A stretch of 64,000 nt of DNA from Brevibacterium pigmentatum (GCF_011617465.1 NZ_CP050153.1:3472001-3536000); one strand, 5' to 3'; positions 51,701 through 60,341 are shown, counted from the stretch's first letter. A program made the numbers and translations. The notes: generated by a model from the sequence alone, not told the origin.

Positions 51701-52366
51701 GCCGAAGGTCTTGCGCAGCCGTGCATAGAACTTCCCGTGGTGGCCGTTCGAGGTGACCACGGCATCAGGATGGTCGGCCTTGAGTTTGCGGGTTTCGAGT
51801 CCGGACCGGGCGTAGTGCTGCAGGTCGGAGAGGTCGAGATCGGCACGCTCGAGGACACAGGCGTCGGAGAGATCCGTCGTTTTCGTGCCCGAACCCTTGA
51901 TGAAGAAGAGTCGGGCCAACGACAGGGGCTTGTCGCTGCCGTTGTCGTAGCGGAGGATGATTCCGCTCCAGGTGGCGCGCGGACGCAGATATTTGCTGAC
52001 GACCCGGTCCTCTTCGGAATCCGCGGTGCGAGTCCAGGCCCCGCGGACGTAGCTGACGAGGCTGCGCTGGTCGAGGCGAGCGCCCGCGGTCTGAGCGGCG
52101 ACGTTGAAGCGCAGCCACTTGTCCGGGGTGAGCACGGCGGCGATTCCGTCGAGGAGGGAGGACTTGCCCGAACCGGAGGGCCCGGTGATGAGGTGGCCTT
52201 TGTGGGAGACGGGGATGCGATGGATGTCGGCGTCGAAGGTACCCCAGTTCGCGATCTGGATCTCGCTCAGCCGCCACTGGCTGCCGACGTCGGGACGGTT
52301 CGCTCCGCGGGCGCGCGCCTGATCGGCGACGAAGGCCGCGTCGAGCGGGAAGAGTGCCTCGGTCAC
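48764..52366 (-). CDS. jetC: Wadjet JetC, SMC/MukB-like ATPase
   Basis: The 1200-residue protein has the ABC/SMC head in two parts: Walker A GPSGSGKS (62-69), then ~850 residues dominated by long coiled coil, then the signature AMSGGQQQKLVIFCLAAALR, Walker B in TIILDEAFDKADTRYTRMAL and the H-loop VLATPQKLLQTIEPYV. This is the JetC motor of type I Wadjet, related to MukB, and it extrudes DNA loops with JetA and JetB. After residue ~1115 there is an acidic Asp/Gly/Ala-rich tail of ~80 residues not needed by the head. It overlaps jetB by 4 nt and jetD by 4 nt. Confidence 0.95.
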   Translation of the reverse strand: MTEALFPLDAAFVADQARARGANRPDVGSQWRLSEIQIANWGTFDADIHRIPVSHKGHLITGPSGSGKSSLLDGIAAVLTPDKWLRFNVAAQTAGARLDQRSLVSYVRGAWTRTADSEEDRVVSKYLRPRATWSGIILRYDNGSDKPLSLARLFFIKGSGTKTTDLSDACVLERADLDLSDLQHYARSGLETRKLKADHPDAVVTSNGHHGKFYARLRKTFGMADESALQLLHKTQSAKSLDSLDRLFREHMLESPVTFDLAETAVAQFGDLKDAHDHVVELRKQRDHLLQLREAASRFETANDIAAKSIALSEALLPYQKRRELDILRADLSALTRQIVELEVTADRVGRDFDAAVDEYDWARRATLELGGSEAEHLQQRIDTAETERRAIAERWSGLARQLEQAGIEHAPTTAAEFAELQAQIASSLDDDTQVAGPSHADHDRFSQARAKVRELEGEIESLRRSGSTVPNNLMTIRSELAAGTGLSEKALPFAAELIEVDPDESRWTGAIERVLRPMALTVLVRSENLSAVRTWVDSHRIRGRLVFEEIPRSVPSPRPVGSEKSLVNKVNVSDTGFGDWVRTTLSERFDFACVDHPDELDDHPRAVTVKGQVKTSRTRYEKDDRRAIDDRSQWVLGDRDAKLEALVESLKDAQSELAAAEQVVAAADAETAAAHRRRGILAGIREQSWRDVDRDGAAEKVATLERQLAELEDADGDLQQAIGAEREAKAVKDEAEKARNDADYALRRANEESTGLRSNITRIEDDVNAGRIAEVEDHLGEELDDRFRKIQRSIKRENLAEVGQQVSQVLQEEKDRAQADASRAGQSVTRLAAEFKAAWPSVSSQLTAEVDDRRAYLSMLDEILAHGLPDHENRFRELLQQRSRDLIGELLNEIHAAPREIEDRVAPINSSLLRSQFDEDRYLRLKVKTRRSETVNAFIADLRLVASGSWGEDDMETAEKKYDTLAEVMRRFASSEHVDKVWKTQCLDTRLHVSFLAEEIDDHGRAHATYDSGAAMSGGQQQKLVIFCLAAALRYQLADPDEAISKYGTIILDEAFDKADTRYTRMALDIFIEFGFHMVLATPQKLLQTIEPYVGAATSIENPSRQKTLTSTMVWDETDGAGDGSGAVDSDGAGDAAGSDDMESGEAGAEREADVVESDRPTWVAGEVELEFGDEPSAEADRGQADRGAAEQAGESDGR

Positions 52367-53088
52367 GCGTCGTCCTCCTCGGTGTCGATGTCGTTGACGG
52401 TGTCCTCACCGGCATCGACTTCGCCGGCGGCGATGCGCTCGTAGACGGCGATGAGCTCGCGCACGCGGTCCTCGTCGATGAGGAACTTCACCATCGGTGA
52501 GATCTCGAAGCGGTCTTCACCGGCTTTGTGGAGCACGCGCAGCCGATTGCTCATCCGCGACCATGCACCGTTGAGGTTGCGTTGGAAGGTCGATTCGTCA
52601 CCGGTGCGGTAGATCGCAAGGCGTTCATAGACCTCTTCGCGGTCGACGATGACGCGCTTCTCCCCCGGCGCGGCCAACAGCAGCTGCCGGAGCACGAGCA
52701 GCATCGCCGTATCGAGGAAGGTGAGTCGTTCGCTGCGCACCGCCGCGGGTGCGTCGATCTCGTCGGTGACGATCTTGCGGGTGAACGCGAATTCGTCGAC
52801 CCGATCGATGACGAGGTCGAGGAACAGGTCATGCAGGCGCGAACGGACGAGACCTTCGTCGGCGACGAGGGCAGCCCACAGCTGCGGACTCTGCGTCCCC
52901 GACACGTACGGTCCCTTGAGCAGTTCGAGCAGCACTCGGCGGGTTCGCTCTCCCAGCGTTCCGGTGTCGCCGGACCACAGACCGCTGGGGTTGTGGCTCA
53001 GGTCGTCCGCCCAATCGGTGGATTCCCTCGCCGAGGCGGCCCCCACCTCGGCGGGGACTGTGTCGTTGTCGTGGTCGGTGGGGCTCAT
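52363..53088 (-). CDS. jetB: Wadjet JetB, DUF4194 (MukE-like)
   Basis: The 241-residue protein carries the DUF4194 features LWAALVADEGLVRSRLHDLF, LDLVIDRVDEFAFTRKIVTD, LDTAMLLVLRQLLLAAPGEK and LRVLHKAGEDRFEISPMVKF, in family order. JetB is the KITE-type subunit corresponding to MukE that links JetA to the JetC heads. The N-terminal 50 and C-terminal 30 residues are acidic. It overlaps jetA and jetC by 4 nt each. Confidence 0.92.
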   Translation of the reverse strand: MSPTDHDNDTVPAEVGAASARESTDWADDLSHNPSGLWSGDTGTLGERTRRVLLELLKGPYVSGTQSPQLWAALVADEGLVRSRLHDLFLDLVIDRVDEFAFTRKIVTDEIDAPAAVRSERLTFLDTAMLLVLRQLLLAAPGEKRVIVDREEVYERLAIYRTGDESTFQRNLNGAWSRMSNRLRVLHKAGEDRFEISPMVKFLIDEDRVRELIAVYERIAAGEVDAGEDTVNDIDTEEDDA

Positions 53089-54548
53089 AGGGTGATGCCT
53101 TCGGTGAAGTAGTGGCGGCGGATCGCGGCGGTGCGGGCGATGCCGTCGACGCCGGTCCAGGTGAGGATTTCGCGGTTGCCGACGTCGACGTGGCCATAGG
53201 TGCTGGCCAGCGACAACAGGCCGACGACGCTGGCGAGGCCCTGTGTGGCGGGGTAGGTGTCGAGCACTTCCGCGACGGAGGCCTCGTGGGCGGAGGTGAC
53301 GACGGAGTTGATGTTCTCGGTGAGTTCGGCGAAGTCGATTTCGGATTCGCGGGCGACAGCGATGAGTTCGGCGAAGTCGGTCTCGGAGTCCGTGGCCTCG
53401 CCGAGTTCCGCTCCCGCGTCGAACTCCTCGGGGTCGTGGAGGACGACCTCGCCGACGCTGCCCAGTGAGACGCTGGAGAGTTCGAGGTCGATGCCGATCT
53501 CGTCGTAGGGTTTGAGCTCCTGCGAAACGGGCGAGGCCGCGGCGAGACCCTCCTGGAGGAGAGTGCGCATGACGCGGTCACGTTGGAATTCGTGGGAGTG
53601 GACGTAGCGGCGCAGGCCACGGGCGAACTCGGTGAGGATGTCCGAAACCTCGTGAGACCCGTCCTTCATCTGGCGCATCAGGGTGCGCAGGGAACGGCGG
53701 GTGGCCAGAGAGAGGGTGGCGGAGAAGTCCCGGTCGAGGATGGCGGCGATGTCGTCGTCGAAGGCCGCGGACTGTTCGGGGTCGCGGACGAGGGCGGAGA
53801 ACGCCGAGAACGTCCGACCTTCGTCAGAGGACTCGATGAGGTCGACGCCGCGGAACACTTCGTCGAGCACTTGGGACTGGGAGTCCTCGGCGGCGAGGAT
53901 CGAGACCCGCAGTTCCTGGTTGAGTTCTTCGAAGCGGGCGCGCACGCGGGCGAAGTCGGCGGGCAGCCCCTGCGCCTGCTGGAGGATGTCGGAGACGCGT
54001 TCGTTCGCGCGGCGCCTGTCGAGGACGACTGAGCGCGGATCGCCGCGGCGCACGCGAGCGATCTCGGCGTCGATGCGGTCGCGTTCGGCACGCAAGGAGG
54101 CGAGGCGGCGAGAGCTGTCCGGGTCGGTGTCGATGGCCAGCTGTCGCACGGATTGGGCGAGGCTGACCAGCCGGGATTCGGTGGCGGTCTGTGGTGGGGT
54201 GCGCAGCTGCTCGAGCATGCGGATGGCATCGAAGCCGGCGGCGGAGAGTTCGTAGGTTTCGCCTCTGGCGGCGGTGGCGGGACGACGGACGAGGATTTCG
54301 GCGCGACGCCAGTCATCGCAGTACGCCTTCGCTGTCCGCAGCGAGAGGTCGAAGTGGTCGCGGAGCTCTTCGAGGTCAGCGTCGATGCTTTCGTGCAGAT
54401 CCTCGGTGTTCATCCTGGTGCCGGGCTTGCCGAGATGAGCGTCGAGGGTTCCGGCCATGACAGCGAGGTTGTCGGCCCGGAGCATGCGCAGGGTGGCATT
54501 CGATTCGAGCAGTCGCCGGTAGGCGAGCGCGGATGACAGGGCGGACAT
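53085..54548 (-). CDS. jetA: Wadjet JetA, DUF3375 (MukF-like)
   Basis: The 487-residue protein starts SALSSALAYRRLLESNATLR, the typical DUF3375 opening, with a winged helix around FDLSLRTAKAYCDDWRRAEI, a helical middle (RRANERVSDILQQAQGLPAD) and a conserved C-terminal part (GVDGIARTAAIRRHYFTEG). JetA is the kleisin subunit, related to MukF. The ATG at 54548 gives the family start; the open frame continues 157 codons upstream but that part is a shadow of the helicase gene. It is the first jet gene, 89 bp after the SF2 helicase on the same strand; no good ribosome site is seen. Confidence 0.93.
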   Translation of the reverse strand: MSALSSALAYRRLLESNATLRMLRADNLAVMAGTLDAHLGKPGTRMNTEDLHESIDADLEELRDHFDLSLRTAKAYCDDWRRAEILVRRPATAARGETYELSAAGFDAIRMLEQLRTPPQTATESRLVSLAQSVRQLAIDTDPDSSRRLASLRAERDRIDAEIARVRRGDPRSVVLDRRRANERVSDILQQAQGLPADFARVRARFEELNQELRVSILAAEDSQSQVLDEVFRGVDLIESSDEGRTFSAFSALVRDPEQSAAFDDDIAAILDRDFSATLSLATRRSLRTLMRQMKDGSHEVSDILTEFARGLRRYVHSHEFQRDRVMRTLLQEGLAAASPVSQELKPYDEIGIDLELSSVSLGSVGEVVLHDPEEFDAGAELGEATDSETDFAELIAVARESEIDFAELTENINSVVTSAHEASVAEVLDTYPATQGLASVVGLLSLASTYGHVDVGNREILTWTGVDGIARTAAIRRHYFTEGITL

Positions 54549-54637
54549 AGGAACTATTCTCTGTGCCTTGGCGGGTGCGCGCCAGTTCGCACCACGGTGT
54601 CGGCAGCTCCGCGAGCCGAAGCCGGCAAGATTGTGAA

Positions 54638-57562
54638 CTAGCGCCAGCGCATCCGCAGCACCGAGGTCATCCCCCAGGGGTCGCCTCCGCGCACGGCCGC
54701 AAGGAGGCCGGCACCGTCGGGATTGCGGGTGTAGATCGGTTCGCCTCCTCCGATCCAGGTGTCCCACGCGGCGGCGAAGGCCACCGCACGTTCCTTCTTC
54801 GACCCCAGAACGGTGGGCACACCGACCCAGATCGGGTCGGTCTTCTGCGCGGTGCCGGTCCCCCACCTCATTCGCGTCCACCAGCTGCGCACCCCGTGGG
54901 CGCGACTCGGCAGGCGCCAGCACGGCAGCAGGTACCGCGGGTCGCCTATGGGCGACACCGCTTCGTCGAAAGCGAGCGCGAAGACCTCCGCCGAGCCGGG
55001 ATCCGCATCGAGGTGGCACCGTAAGTCACCGCGTGCGTCGATTGCCATCCGCACTGCGTCGGCATCGACGCTGCTCAGTCCGACGGTGTGCAGCGCCTCG
55101 GCGACGGCACCGGCGATCTGCGCGACGGCCGGGGAGGCCCCGTACAGGCGCTGCCGGCGACCGCCGGCAACGGCGAGGACGACCGGCAGGCTCAGCAGCA
55201 GCCCGACGGCGATGACGCCGAGGATCCACATCGCGGCCCCGCCGCTCAGCACGGCTGCCACAGCTGTAAGGAGACCCACCGTCGCCCAGACGATGACTGT
55301 CGGCGCGCGAAGCGAGAAGGGAAGAATCTTTCCGGGGTCGCCGTCGCGGTGGCGCGGCATCGGGATGATGCCATCGGGGTCTTCATCGTCTCCCGCGGTG
55401 TCGGAAACGGAGGCGTTATCGCCGCGATCGGCGCCGGCTTCTGCCGGTGCGGAACCGAGCACGGCCTGGTCGGGGTCGGCGGCGACGATGCGCACCGAAC
55501 GCAGCTCTTCGTCGCGGTAGTCTGCGCCGACATTCCACCGTTCGGCCACCTCGGCGCGAGACTGGGAGCGAATGGTCATCCGGGCATTGATGGCGTCGAT
55601 ATCGTCCTCGGGCGGGTAGAAAGCGGAGAACGCGGGGTCGATGTGAGCGACGCCGTCGACGATCTCACCTTCGGCATCGGCGCCGAAGAATCCGTCGTGT
55701 TTGCGCACGAGCCGGTTCCAGTCCTGGCCCCCGCGCGGGTGATCCGGGCTGATGCAGACGACTGTCCAGTTCAAGGCCACCTTGTCCGTCCAGTCCGGGT
55801 CTTCGCGCAGCGCCCGACCGCGGGTCTGGGTCACTGCGGTCGGGGTGGTCGCGCTCGTGAGATCGATGAGTCCGGTCACGGCCGGTGCGTCCCAGCCTTC
55901 GCCGAGCAGCGCCCGGGTGCCGATGAGCACCTGCGCGGACCCAGAGGTGAAGAAGGCGGTTACGTACGGCACCCAGTCGCGGCTGGTCCAGCTCCCGTCG
56001 AGGCGGCTGACCCCGGACTCAGGGTCGGTGACTTCCAGCCGGGCGGCCAGTTCTTCGTCGTCGGTCGCGATGTGCTCGCGCAATTCGGTCAGGATGTGCG
56101 GGGGTCCGGCGACCGTGCGCCCGGACACGAGGAGCGGGCACAGGCGCGCGGTCCGGGGGTCGGCGAGCAGCGTTTCGAGGACGAGCAGGGCCGAACCGGA
56201 GCATTCATTGAGGACGGTGCGGACATCGGCGGAGAGGGTCGCGGTGGCGGATTCGAAGTCACAGAGGACGAGCATCCGCAGGTGGTCGCCCAGAGTGGCG
56301 GCCTCGGCGGAGACAACGTCGACGCAGGCTCGCGGCTTCGCCGCCGAGTGGGAGAGGACACGGTCGACCGGCGACCGTCCGGCGGCGATTCCGTGGCGGG
56401 TCCAGCGGTATCCGATCGAGGGCAGTCGACGGCGGATCGCCTCGGCGAGTTCCTGGTCGGACGCGGCATCGGAGGCGAGCAGGTGGTGGCGCATCCAATC
56501 TTCGATGAGGCGGGCCCAGTCGTCCGGGTCGGGGTCGCGACGGTGCTGTTCGCCGGGTCGGGCTCCGGGCGGCAGGTGCAGCAGACCAGCGTGGTGGAGG
56601 CGCAGGGCCGCATCGCAGAGTTCGGGACGCTGTCGGCTCATGGTCTGCCAATCCACCGATTCGGCACGGTCGCCGAGGAACCGTCGATCCACCCATTCGA
56701 GCAGCCCGATCGTGCCCTGGCCGGGGTCGAGAACGCCGGTGATGAACTCTGTGTGCCGTTCGGCTTGTGCCGCCAGCCAGTCCTGTTCCTCTCGGGTGGG
56801 TTCGGTCACCCAGACGAGATCCGCGAAGGGCACGAGGTCGCCTTCTTTGACGAGCGCCGGAATGGACGCGGAATAGCGGATGGAGGTGAAGAGGTCGGAG
56901 ACGAGTTCGCGTTGTCGGGTCGACATCGTCGCCGGCGGGGTGGCCGTGAGTCCGAGCACCCACACGTCCGGCAGCAGGGCCAACAGGTCGGCCAGCAGCC
57001 GACCCCAGACCTCGAGCAGGTGATGGCATTCGTCGAGGATGAGCAGCGTCGGACCGGCTGCGACGAGGTTGTCGACGAGCGCCCGGCCGCCGGGTGCCAG
57101 GGAGTCGAGCAGGCTGCCGCCTGGTTCGGAGGCAACGGCGTCGTCTGCATGGCCTTCGCAGTCCCGGTCAGTGTTGCCCGTGCTTTCTTCGCGGTCGACG
57201 GTCTCTCGGTCCGAGTCGAAGACGGCCAGGGACTGGTAGGTCAGGGCGGTGAAGGTCTGGGTGAGTTCACGTGTGCCTCCGGCGGGATGACGACCCTCGC
57301 CGAGGCGGTTCCATTCCTTGGCCCATTGACCTTGGATCGCCGTATTCGGGCCGAAGGCCACGATTCGTTCGATGAGATTGTGATTGAGCAGGTGAGTCGC
57401 ATAGTCGATCCCGACGCGGGTCTTTCCCGCCCCTGGCGGCAGGACGATCCACGACCGACGTTCATCGGCCGCGGTACCGTCATGCAGAGTCGAGAGGGCT
57501 TCAACCTGGTGACGGCGCAACGGCGGCCCGGTCGCGGCCACTTCCCGAACGTCTTCAGTCAT
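54638..57562 (-). CDS. SF2 DEAD/DEAH-type helicase with a predicted two-helix membrane segment
   Basis: The 974-residue protein has Walker A PPGAGKT (42-48) in SWIVLPPGAGKTRVGIDYAT, DECH (around 175) in LLILDECHHLLEVWG, motif III LGLTATPPA, and motifs V/VI in IGTRALLGEGWDAPAVTGLI and TQTRGRALREDPDWTDKVAL. It is a complete SF2 translocase core of about 650 residues. After an acidic linker come two hydrophobic stretches (TVIVWATVGLLTAVAAVLSG; AAMWILGVIAVGLLLSLPVV; about 750-800), then a soluble C-terminal ~170 residues. The ATG at 57562 lies inside the end of the mmcQ-like gene. The gene precedes jetA by 89 bp. No described Wadjet system is known to me with this component. Confidence 0.87.
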   Translation of the reverse strand: MTEDVREVAATGPPLRRHQVEALSTLHDGTAADERRSWIVLPPGAGKTRVGIDYATHLLNHNLIERIVAFGPNTAIQGQWAKEWNRLGEGRHPAGGTRELTQTFTALTYQSLAVFDSDRETVDREESTGNTDRDCEGHADDAVASEPGGSLLDSLAPGGRALVDNLVAAGPTLLILDECHHLLEVWGRLLADLLALLPDVWVLGLTATPPATMSTRQRELVSDLFTSIRYSASIPALVKEGDLVPFADLVWVTEPTREEQDWLAAQAERHTEFITGVLDPGQGTIGLLEWVDRRFLGDRAESVDWQTMSRQRPELCDAALRLHHAGLLHLPPGARPGEQHRRDPDPDDWARLIEDWMRHHLLASDAASDQELAEAIRRRLPSIGYRWTRHGIAAGRSPVDRVLSHSAAKPRACVDVVSAEAATLGDHLRMLVLCDFESATATLSADVRTVLNECSGSALLVLETLLADPRTARLCPLLVSGRTVAGPPHILTELREHIATDDEELAARLEVTDPESGVSRLDGSWTSRDWVPYVTAFFTSGSAQVLIGTRALLGEGWDAPAVTGLIDLTSATTPTAVTQTRGRALREDPDWTDKVALNWTVVCISPDHPRGGQDWNRLVRKHDGFFGADAEGEIVDGVAHIDPAFSAFYPPEDDIDAINARMTIRSQSRAEVAERWNVGADYRDEELRSVRIVAADPDQAVLGSAPAEAGADRGDNASVSDTAGDDEDPDGIIPMPRHRDGDPGKILPFSLRAPTVIVWATVGLLTAVAAVLSGGAAMWILGVIAVGLLLSLPVVLAVAGGRRQRLYGASPAVAQIAGAVAEALHTVGLSSVDADAVRMAIDARGDLRCHLDADPGSAEVFALAFDEAVSPIGDPRYLLPCWRLPSRAHGVRSWWTRMRWGTGTAQKTDPIWVGVPTVLGSKKERAVAFAAAWDTWIGGGEPIYTRNPDGAGLLAAVRGGDPWGMTSVLRMRWR

Positions 57563-57986
57563 CCCCACGCCCACCGAAAGTTTCAGGGTCGACCGGCCGG
57601 ACCTTCTTGGACATTTTGGCAACGACGAGACAATAGGACTCGAGCACGAGGTCGTGGAGTAGGTCGGGGTCGAGGCGATCGCCAGCCGCATCCGACCCAT
57701 CACCGTCTCCAGCGCCGGCCCCCTCCCCGGCGACGGTGATCCAGTGCTTCTTGTTCATGTGATAGCCGGGTGAGATCTCCGTATAGGCGTCTCGCAGCAC
57801 CTCGCCATCGAGGGGATCGATTTTGAGGTTGAGGCTGGGGATCCCGCGCAGCTCGAAGGCCATCATGAACATCTTCCCGCGCACTTTGTATACGGCATTG
57901 TCCGGTCCGAACGGGTGGTCGAGCTCGACCGAAGGGTACTGCATGGCTTGGTCGTGGGACAGGCGGAGCACGGTGGCGGGGTCCAT
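57555..57986 (-). CDS. MmcQ/YjbR family DNA-binding-like protein
   Basis: The 143-residue protein has the YjbR/CyaY-like fold features: YPSVELDHPFGPDNAVYKVR, GKMFMMAFELRGIPSLNLKI and ISPGYHMNKKHWITVAGEG, with a Gly/Asp-rich loop inserted at about 89-104. The family often has a DNA-binding-like shape but little known function. The last 8 nt overlap the start of the helicase gene, so the two are translated together. It is the first gene of the leftward block that runs through Wadjet, and it is divergent from the asparaginase gene with only 52 bp between them. Confidence 0.85.
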   Translation of the reverse strand: MDPATVLRLSHDQAMQYPSVELDHPFGPDNAVYKVRGKMFMMAFELRGIPSLNLKIDPLDGEVLRDAYTEISPGYHMNKKHWITVAGEGAGAGDGDGSDAAGDRLDPDLLHDLVLESYCLVVAKMSKKVRPVDPETFGGRGDD

Positions 57987-58038
57987 GCGTGGAGACTAGC
58001 AAAGGCCACTGACACGGAACTGACGTTAGACTCGAATC

Positions 58039-59040
58039 ATGCCTGAGACCTCACCCCGTACCGCCCCTCACCTGCTCTTGGCCGCTCTCGGCGGGACCAT
58101 TGCATCGACCGCCAATGCATCAGGTGGGGTTGCTCCAGCACTCAGTGGGGCAGAGATCGCTGCGGCCGCGGGTCTCGATCAGGTGTGGCCGAATCTGCAG
58201 GCCGATTTCACTCAGGTCGCTCAGGTCTCGAGCGCCAATGTCACCCTCGAGATGCTCTTCGATGTAGTCGAGCTCGCCCGCTCAACCGAGGTCGACGGCA
58301 TCGTCCTCACCCAAGGCACCGACACTCTCGAGGAGTCCGCGTTCGGGCTCTGGCTGCTCAATGACTCGGACACCCATATCTCTGCCACCGGGGCCATGCG
58401 CAACCCGACCTTGCCCGGCGCCGACGGACCGGCCAACGTCCGTTCTGCCGCGCTCACTGCTCTGTCCGACAAGGTCAGCGATCTGCCGGCGTCATTGGTC
58501 TTCAACGACGAAGTCCACGATCCGAGGTTCGTGACGAAGTCGCACACGACCTCGACGGCCGCGTTCTCCTCCGGGCCCATCCTCGGCGCGATCGGCTGGT
58601 TGAGCGAGGACGACCTCCACCTCCCCCACCCGCCCCAGGCTCCGAAATCCCCGTTCGCCGGACTTCCCCGTCCGTCTCAGCTGAGCAAGATTGCCCTCGC
58701 CGAGGTGGGGATGGGCGAACCGGAAGAGACCCTTGATCTCATCGCCGGGTCCGGATTCTCCGGAGCCGTCCTCTCCGCAGTCGGCGGAGGTCACGTCCCC
58801 GAGGATCTGCTGCCTGCCGTGTCCCGACTGGCCGAGAGGATGCCCGTGGTGCTGGCCTCACGTACCGGTTCGGGTGTGAGCTTGCACCGCACCTACGGCT
58901 ACCCCGGCGGCGAGATCGGCCTGCTTGATTCCGGGCTCATCTCCGCCGAAATCCTCGACGCGCGCAAGGCCCGCATCGTGCTCAACCTGGCGCTGAGCTT
59001 CGGCCTCGATCCCGCCGAGGTATTTGGTCACTTCGCGTGA
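58039..59040 (+). CDS. L-asparaginase (bacterial type)
   Basis: The 333-residue enzyme has the first active-site Thr in LLLAALGGTIASTANA (Thr20) and the second in DGIVLTQGTDTLEESAFGLW, followed by AMRNPTLPGADGPANV and the C-terminal half with ILDARKARIVLNLALSFGL. It cleaves asparagine to aspartate and ammonia, and may also act on glutamine. No signal peptide is present, so it is cytoplasmic. It is divergent from the mmcQ-like gene and converges with the LacI regulator gene 7 bp away. Confidence 0.92.
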   Translation: MPETSPRTAPHLLLAALGGTIASTANASGGVAPALSGAEIAAAAGLDQVWPNLQADFTQVAQVSSANVTLEMLFDVVELARSTEVDGIVLTQGTDTLEESAFGLWLLNDSDTHISATGAMRNPTLPGADGPANVRSAALTALSDKVSDLPASLVFNDEVHDPRFVTKSHTTSTAAFSSGPILGAIGWLSEDDLHLPHPPQAPKSPFAGLPRPSQLSKIALAEVGMGEPEETLDLIAGSGFSGAVLSAVGGGHVPEDLLPAVSRLAERMPVVLASRTGSGVSLHRTYGYPGGEIGLLDSGLISAEILDARKARIVLNLALSFGLDPAEVFGHFA

Positions 59041-59047
59041 GCCCGGC

Positions 59048-60055
59048 TCACACCGGCCTGGTCGACCCCCGCACCACGAGTTCCGGGGTGAACCGTCGGT
59101 CGTGATGCTCGCCTGAGGCCGATGCGTTCTCCTGCAGAAGCGTCTCCACCGCCGTGCGTCCGAGCAGTTCCGCCGGCTGCCGCACGGAGGTCAAGGGCAC
59201 GATCGTTGAGAACGCATAGTCGATATCGTCGTAGCCGACGATCGCGATGTCCTCGGGGATTCGCAGATCGCTGAACATGATGACAGCCTGCATGAATCCG
59301 ACCGCCAGCAGATCGTTGGCACAGAAGACCGCGTCGGGCCGCTGGTCGTCGGGCAGACCAACGACCTTTTCACCCACATCCCGTCCCGCCAGGATCGTCA
59401 GTTCCGGGGCGCTGAACACCGGCAGATCGAGTCCGGACTCGCGTGCACTATCTGCGGCTCCGGCCAAGCGATCGGCGACCTGCGGCAATGACTGCGGCCC
59501 CCCGATGAAGGCCGGGCGTCTGCAGCCTCCCGCAATGATGTGGTCGAGCGCCATCCGGCCTCCGGCGATATTGTCTACGGTCACCGACGATAGGGCGTAG
59601 CCGTTCGAGTCACGGTCGACGAGCATGACGGGAGTGCCCCGAGACGCGATCGCTTCCAGCCGCGACAGATCCGAGCCGGTCGGAGTCACGAGCAGACCAT
59701 TGACTCGCTGTTCGGCGAAGAGGTCGAGGTACTTCCCCTCACGCTGTTCGTCAGTACCTGAGTCCCCGATAAGCAGAGCCAATCCGGCCTCATCACAAGC
59801 CTGCCTGGCCCCGTGCGCGACAGACGCAAAGAACGGGTTCGAGGTGTCGAGGACGACGAGGCCCAAACTGCTGCTGTGCCCAGATCGCAGCTGCCTGGCC
59901 GCAGCATTGCGCACGAACCCAAGCTCCGCGATTGCGGCGTTGACCTTCGCTGCCGTCACCTCGGCGACCTTCGACGATCCATTGACGACATGGGAGACCG
60001 TGCCGACCGAGACTCCTGCGCGGTCCGCGACCTCGCGCATGCTCACTTTCGCCAT
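59048..60055 (-). CDS. LacI-family regulator of the rhamnose operon
   Basis: The 335-residue protein has the LacI helix-turn-helix and hinge (VSMREVADRAGVSVGTVSHV, VNGSSKVAEVTAAKVNAAIA), and a periplasmic-binding-protein-like effector domain (SLGLVVLDTSNPFFASVAHG; PDAVFCANDLLAVGFMQAVI). The ATG at 60055 gives the MAKVSMREVA start typical of the family; a longer frame exists upstream without support. A perfect 16-bp palindrome lies between it and the rhamnose genes, which read the other way. It probably represses them until rhamnose or a derivative is present. Confidence 0.9.
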   Translation of the reverse strand: MAKVSMREVADRAGVSVGTVSHVVNGSSKVAEVTAAKVNAAIAELGFVRNAAARQLRSGHSSSLGLVVLDTSNPFFASVAHGARQACDEAGLALLIGDSGTDEQREGKYLDLFAEQRVNGLLVTPTGSDLSRLEAIASRGTPVMLVDRDSNGYALSSVTVDNIAGGRMALDHIIAGGCRRPAFIGGPQSLPQVADRLAGAADSARESGLDLPVFSAPELTILAGRDVGEKVVGLPDDQRPDAVFCANDLLAVGFMQAVIMFSDLRIPEDIAIVGYDDIDYAFSTIVPLTSVRQPAELLGRTAVETLLQENASASGEHHDRRFTPELVVRGSTRPV

Positions 60056-60264
60056 GAGTCTCCCTCTGCCATCCGTTGCACTTACGTCACCTGCGATGTG
60101 CCGTCCGCTATCCGTGCCGCAGCACTCCGCAATTTCGCGGGCAGGCATGTCTCATTGTGCCTGACGCACCGTCACTCCGGCCGCCGCTCCAACCTCGACC
60201 TCCACAACCGCCAACGACCGTCTTGATGTGATCCGGACGACATGCTAGTATTCCGAGCAACAAG

Positions 60265-60280
60265 ATTGAAACGTTTCAAT
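60265..60280. promoter_or_regulatory. LacI-type operator upstream of the rhamnose operon
   Basis: ATTGAAACGTTTCAAT is a perfect 16-bp palindrome with the central CG and flanking AAAC/GTTT that LacI-family repressors prefer. It lies 62 bp before the transporter ATG, in the divergent region with the regulator gene. Confidence 0.88.
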
Positions 60281-60341
60281 CCTCTCATCTCACCCGTCGG
60301 TTTCGCGAAGTCGCGATCACCGAGCCATCCTGGAGGAACCT

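Noticed and set aside
54549-55019. N-terminal extension of jetA upstream of 54548
   Set aside because: The added sequence is the shadow of the helicase 3' end, and DUF3375 proteins begin at SALSSALAYRRL.
55088-57739. 883-codon open frame on the plus strand
   Set aside because: It is the antisense shadow of the SF2 helicase gene; high GC at third positions keeps it open. Its translation is low-complexity and shows no domain.
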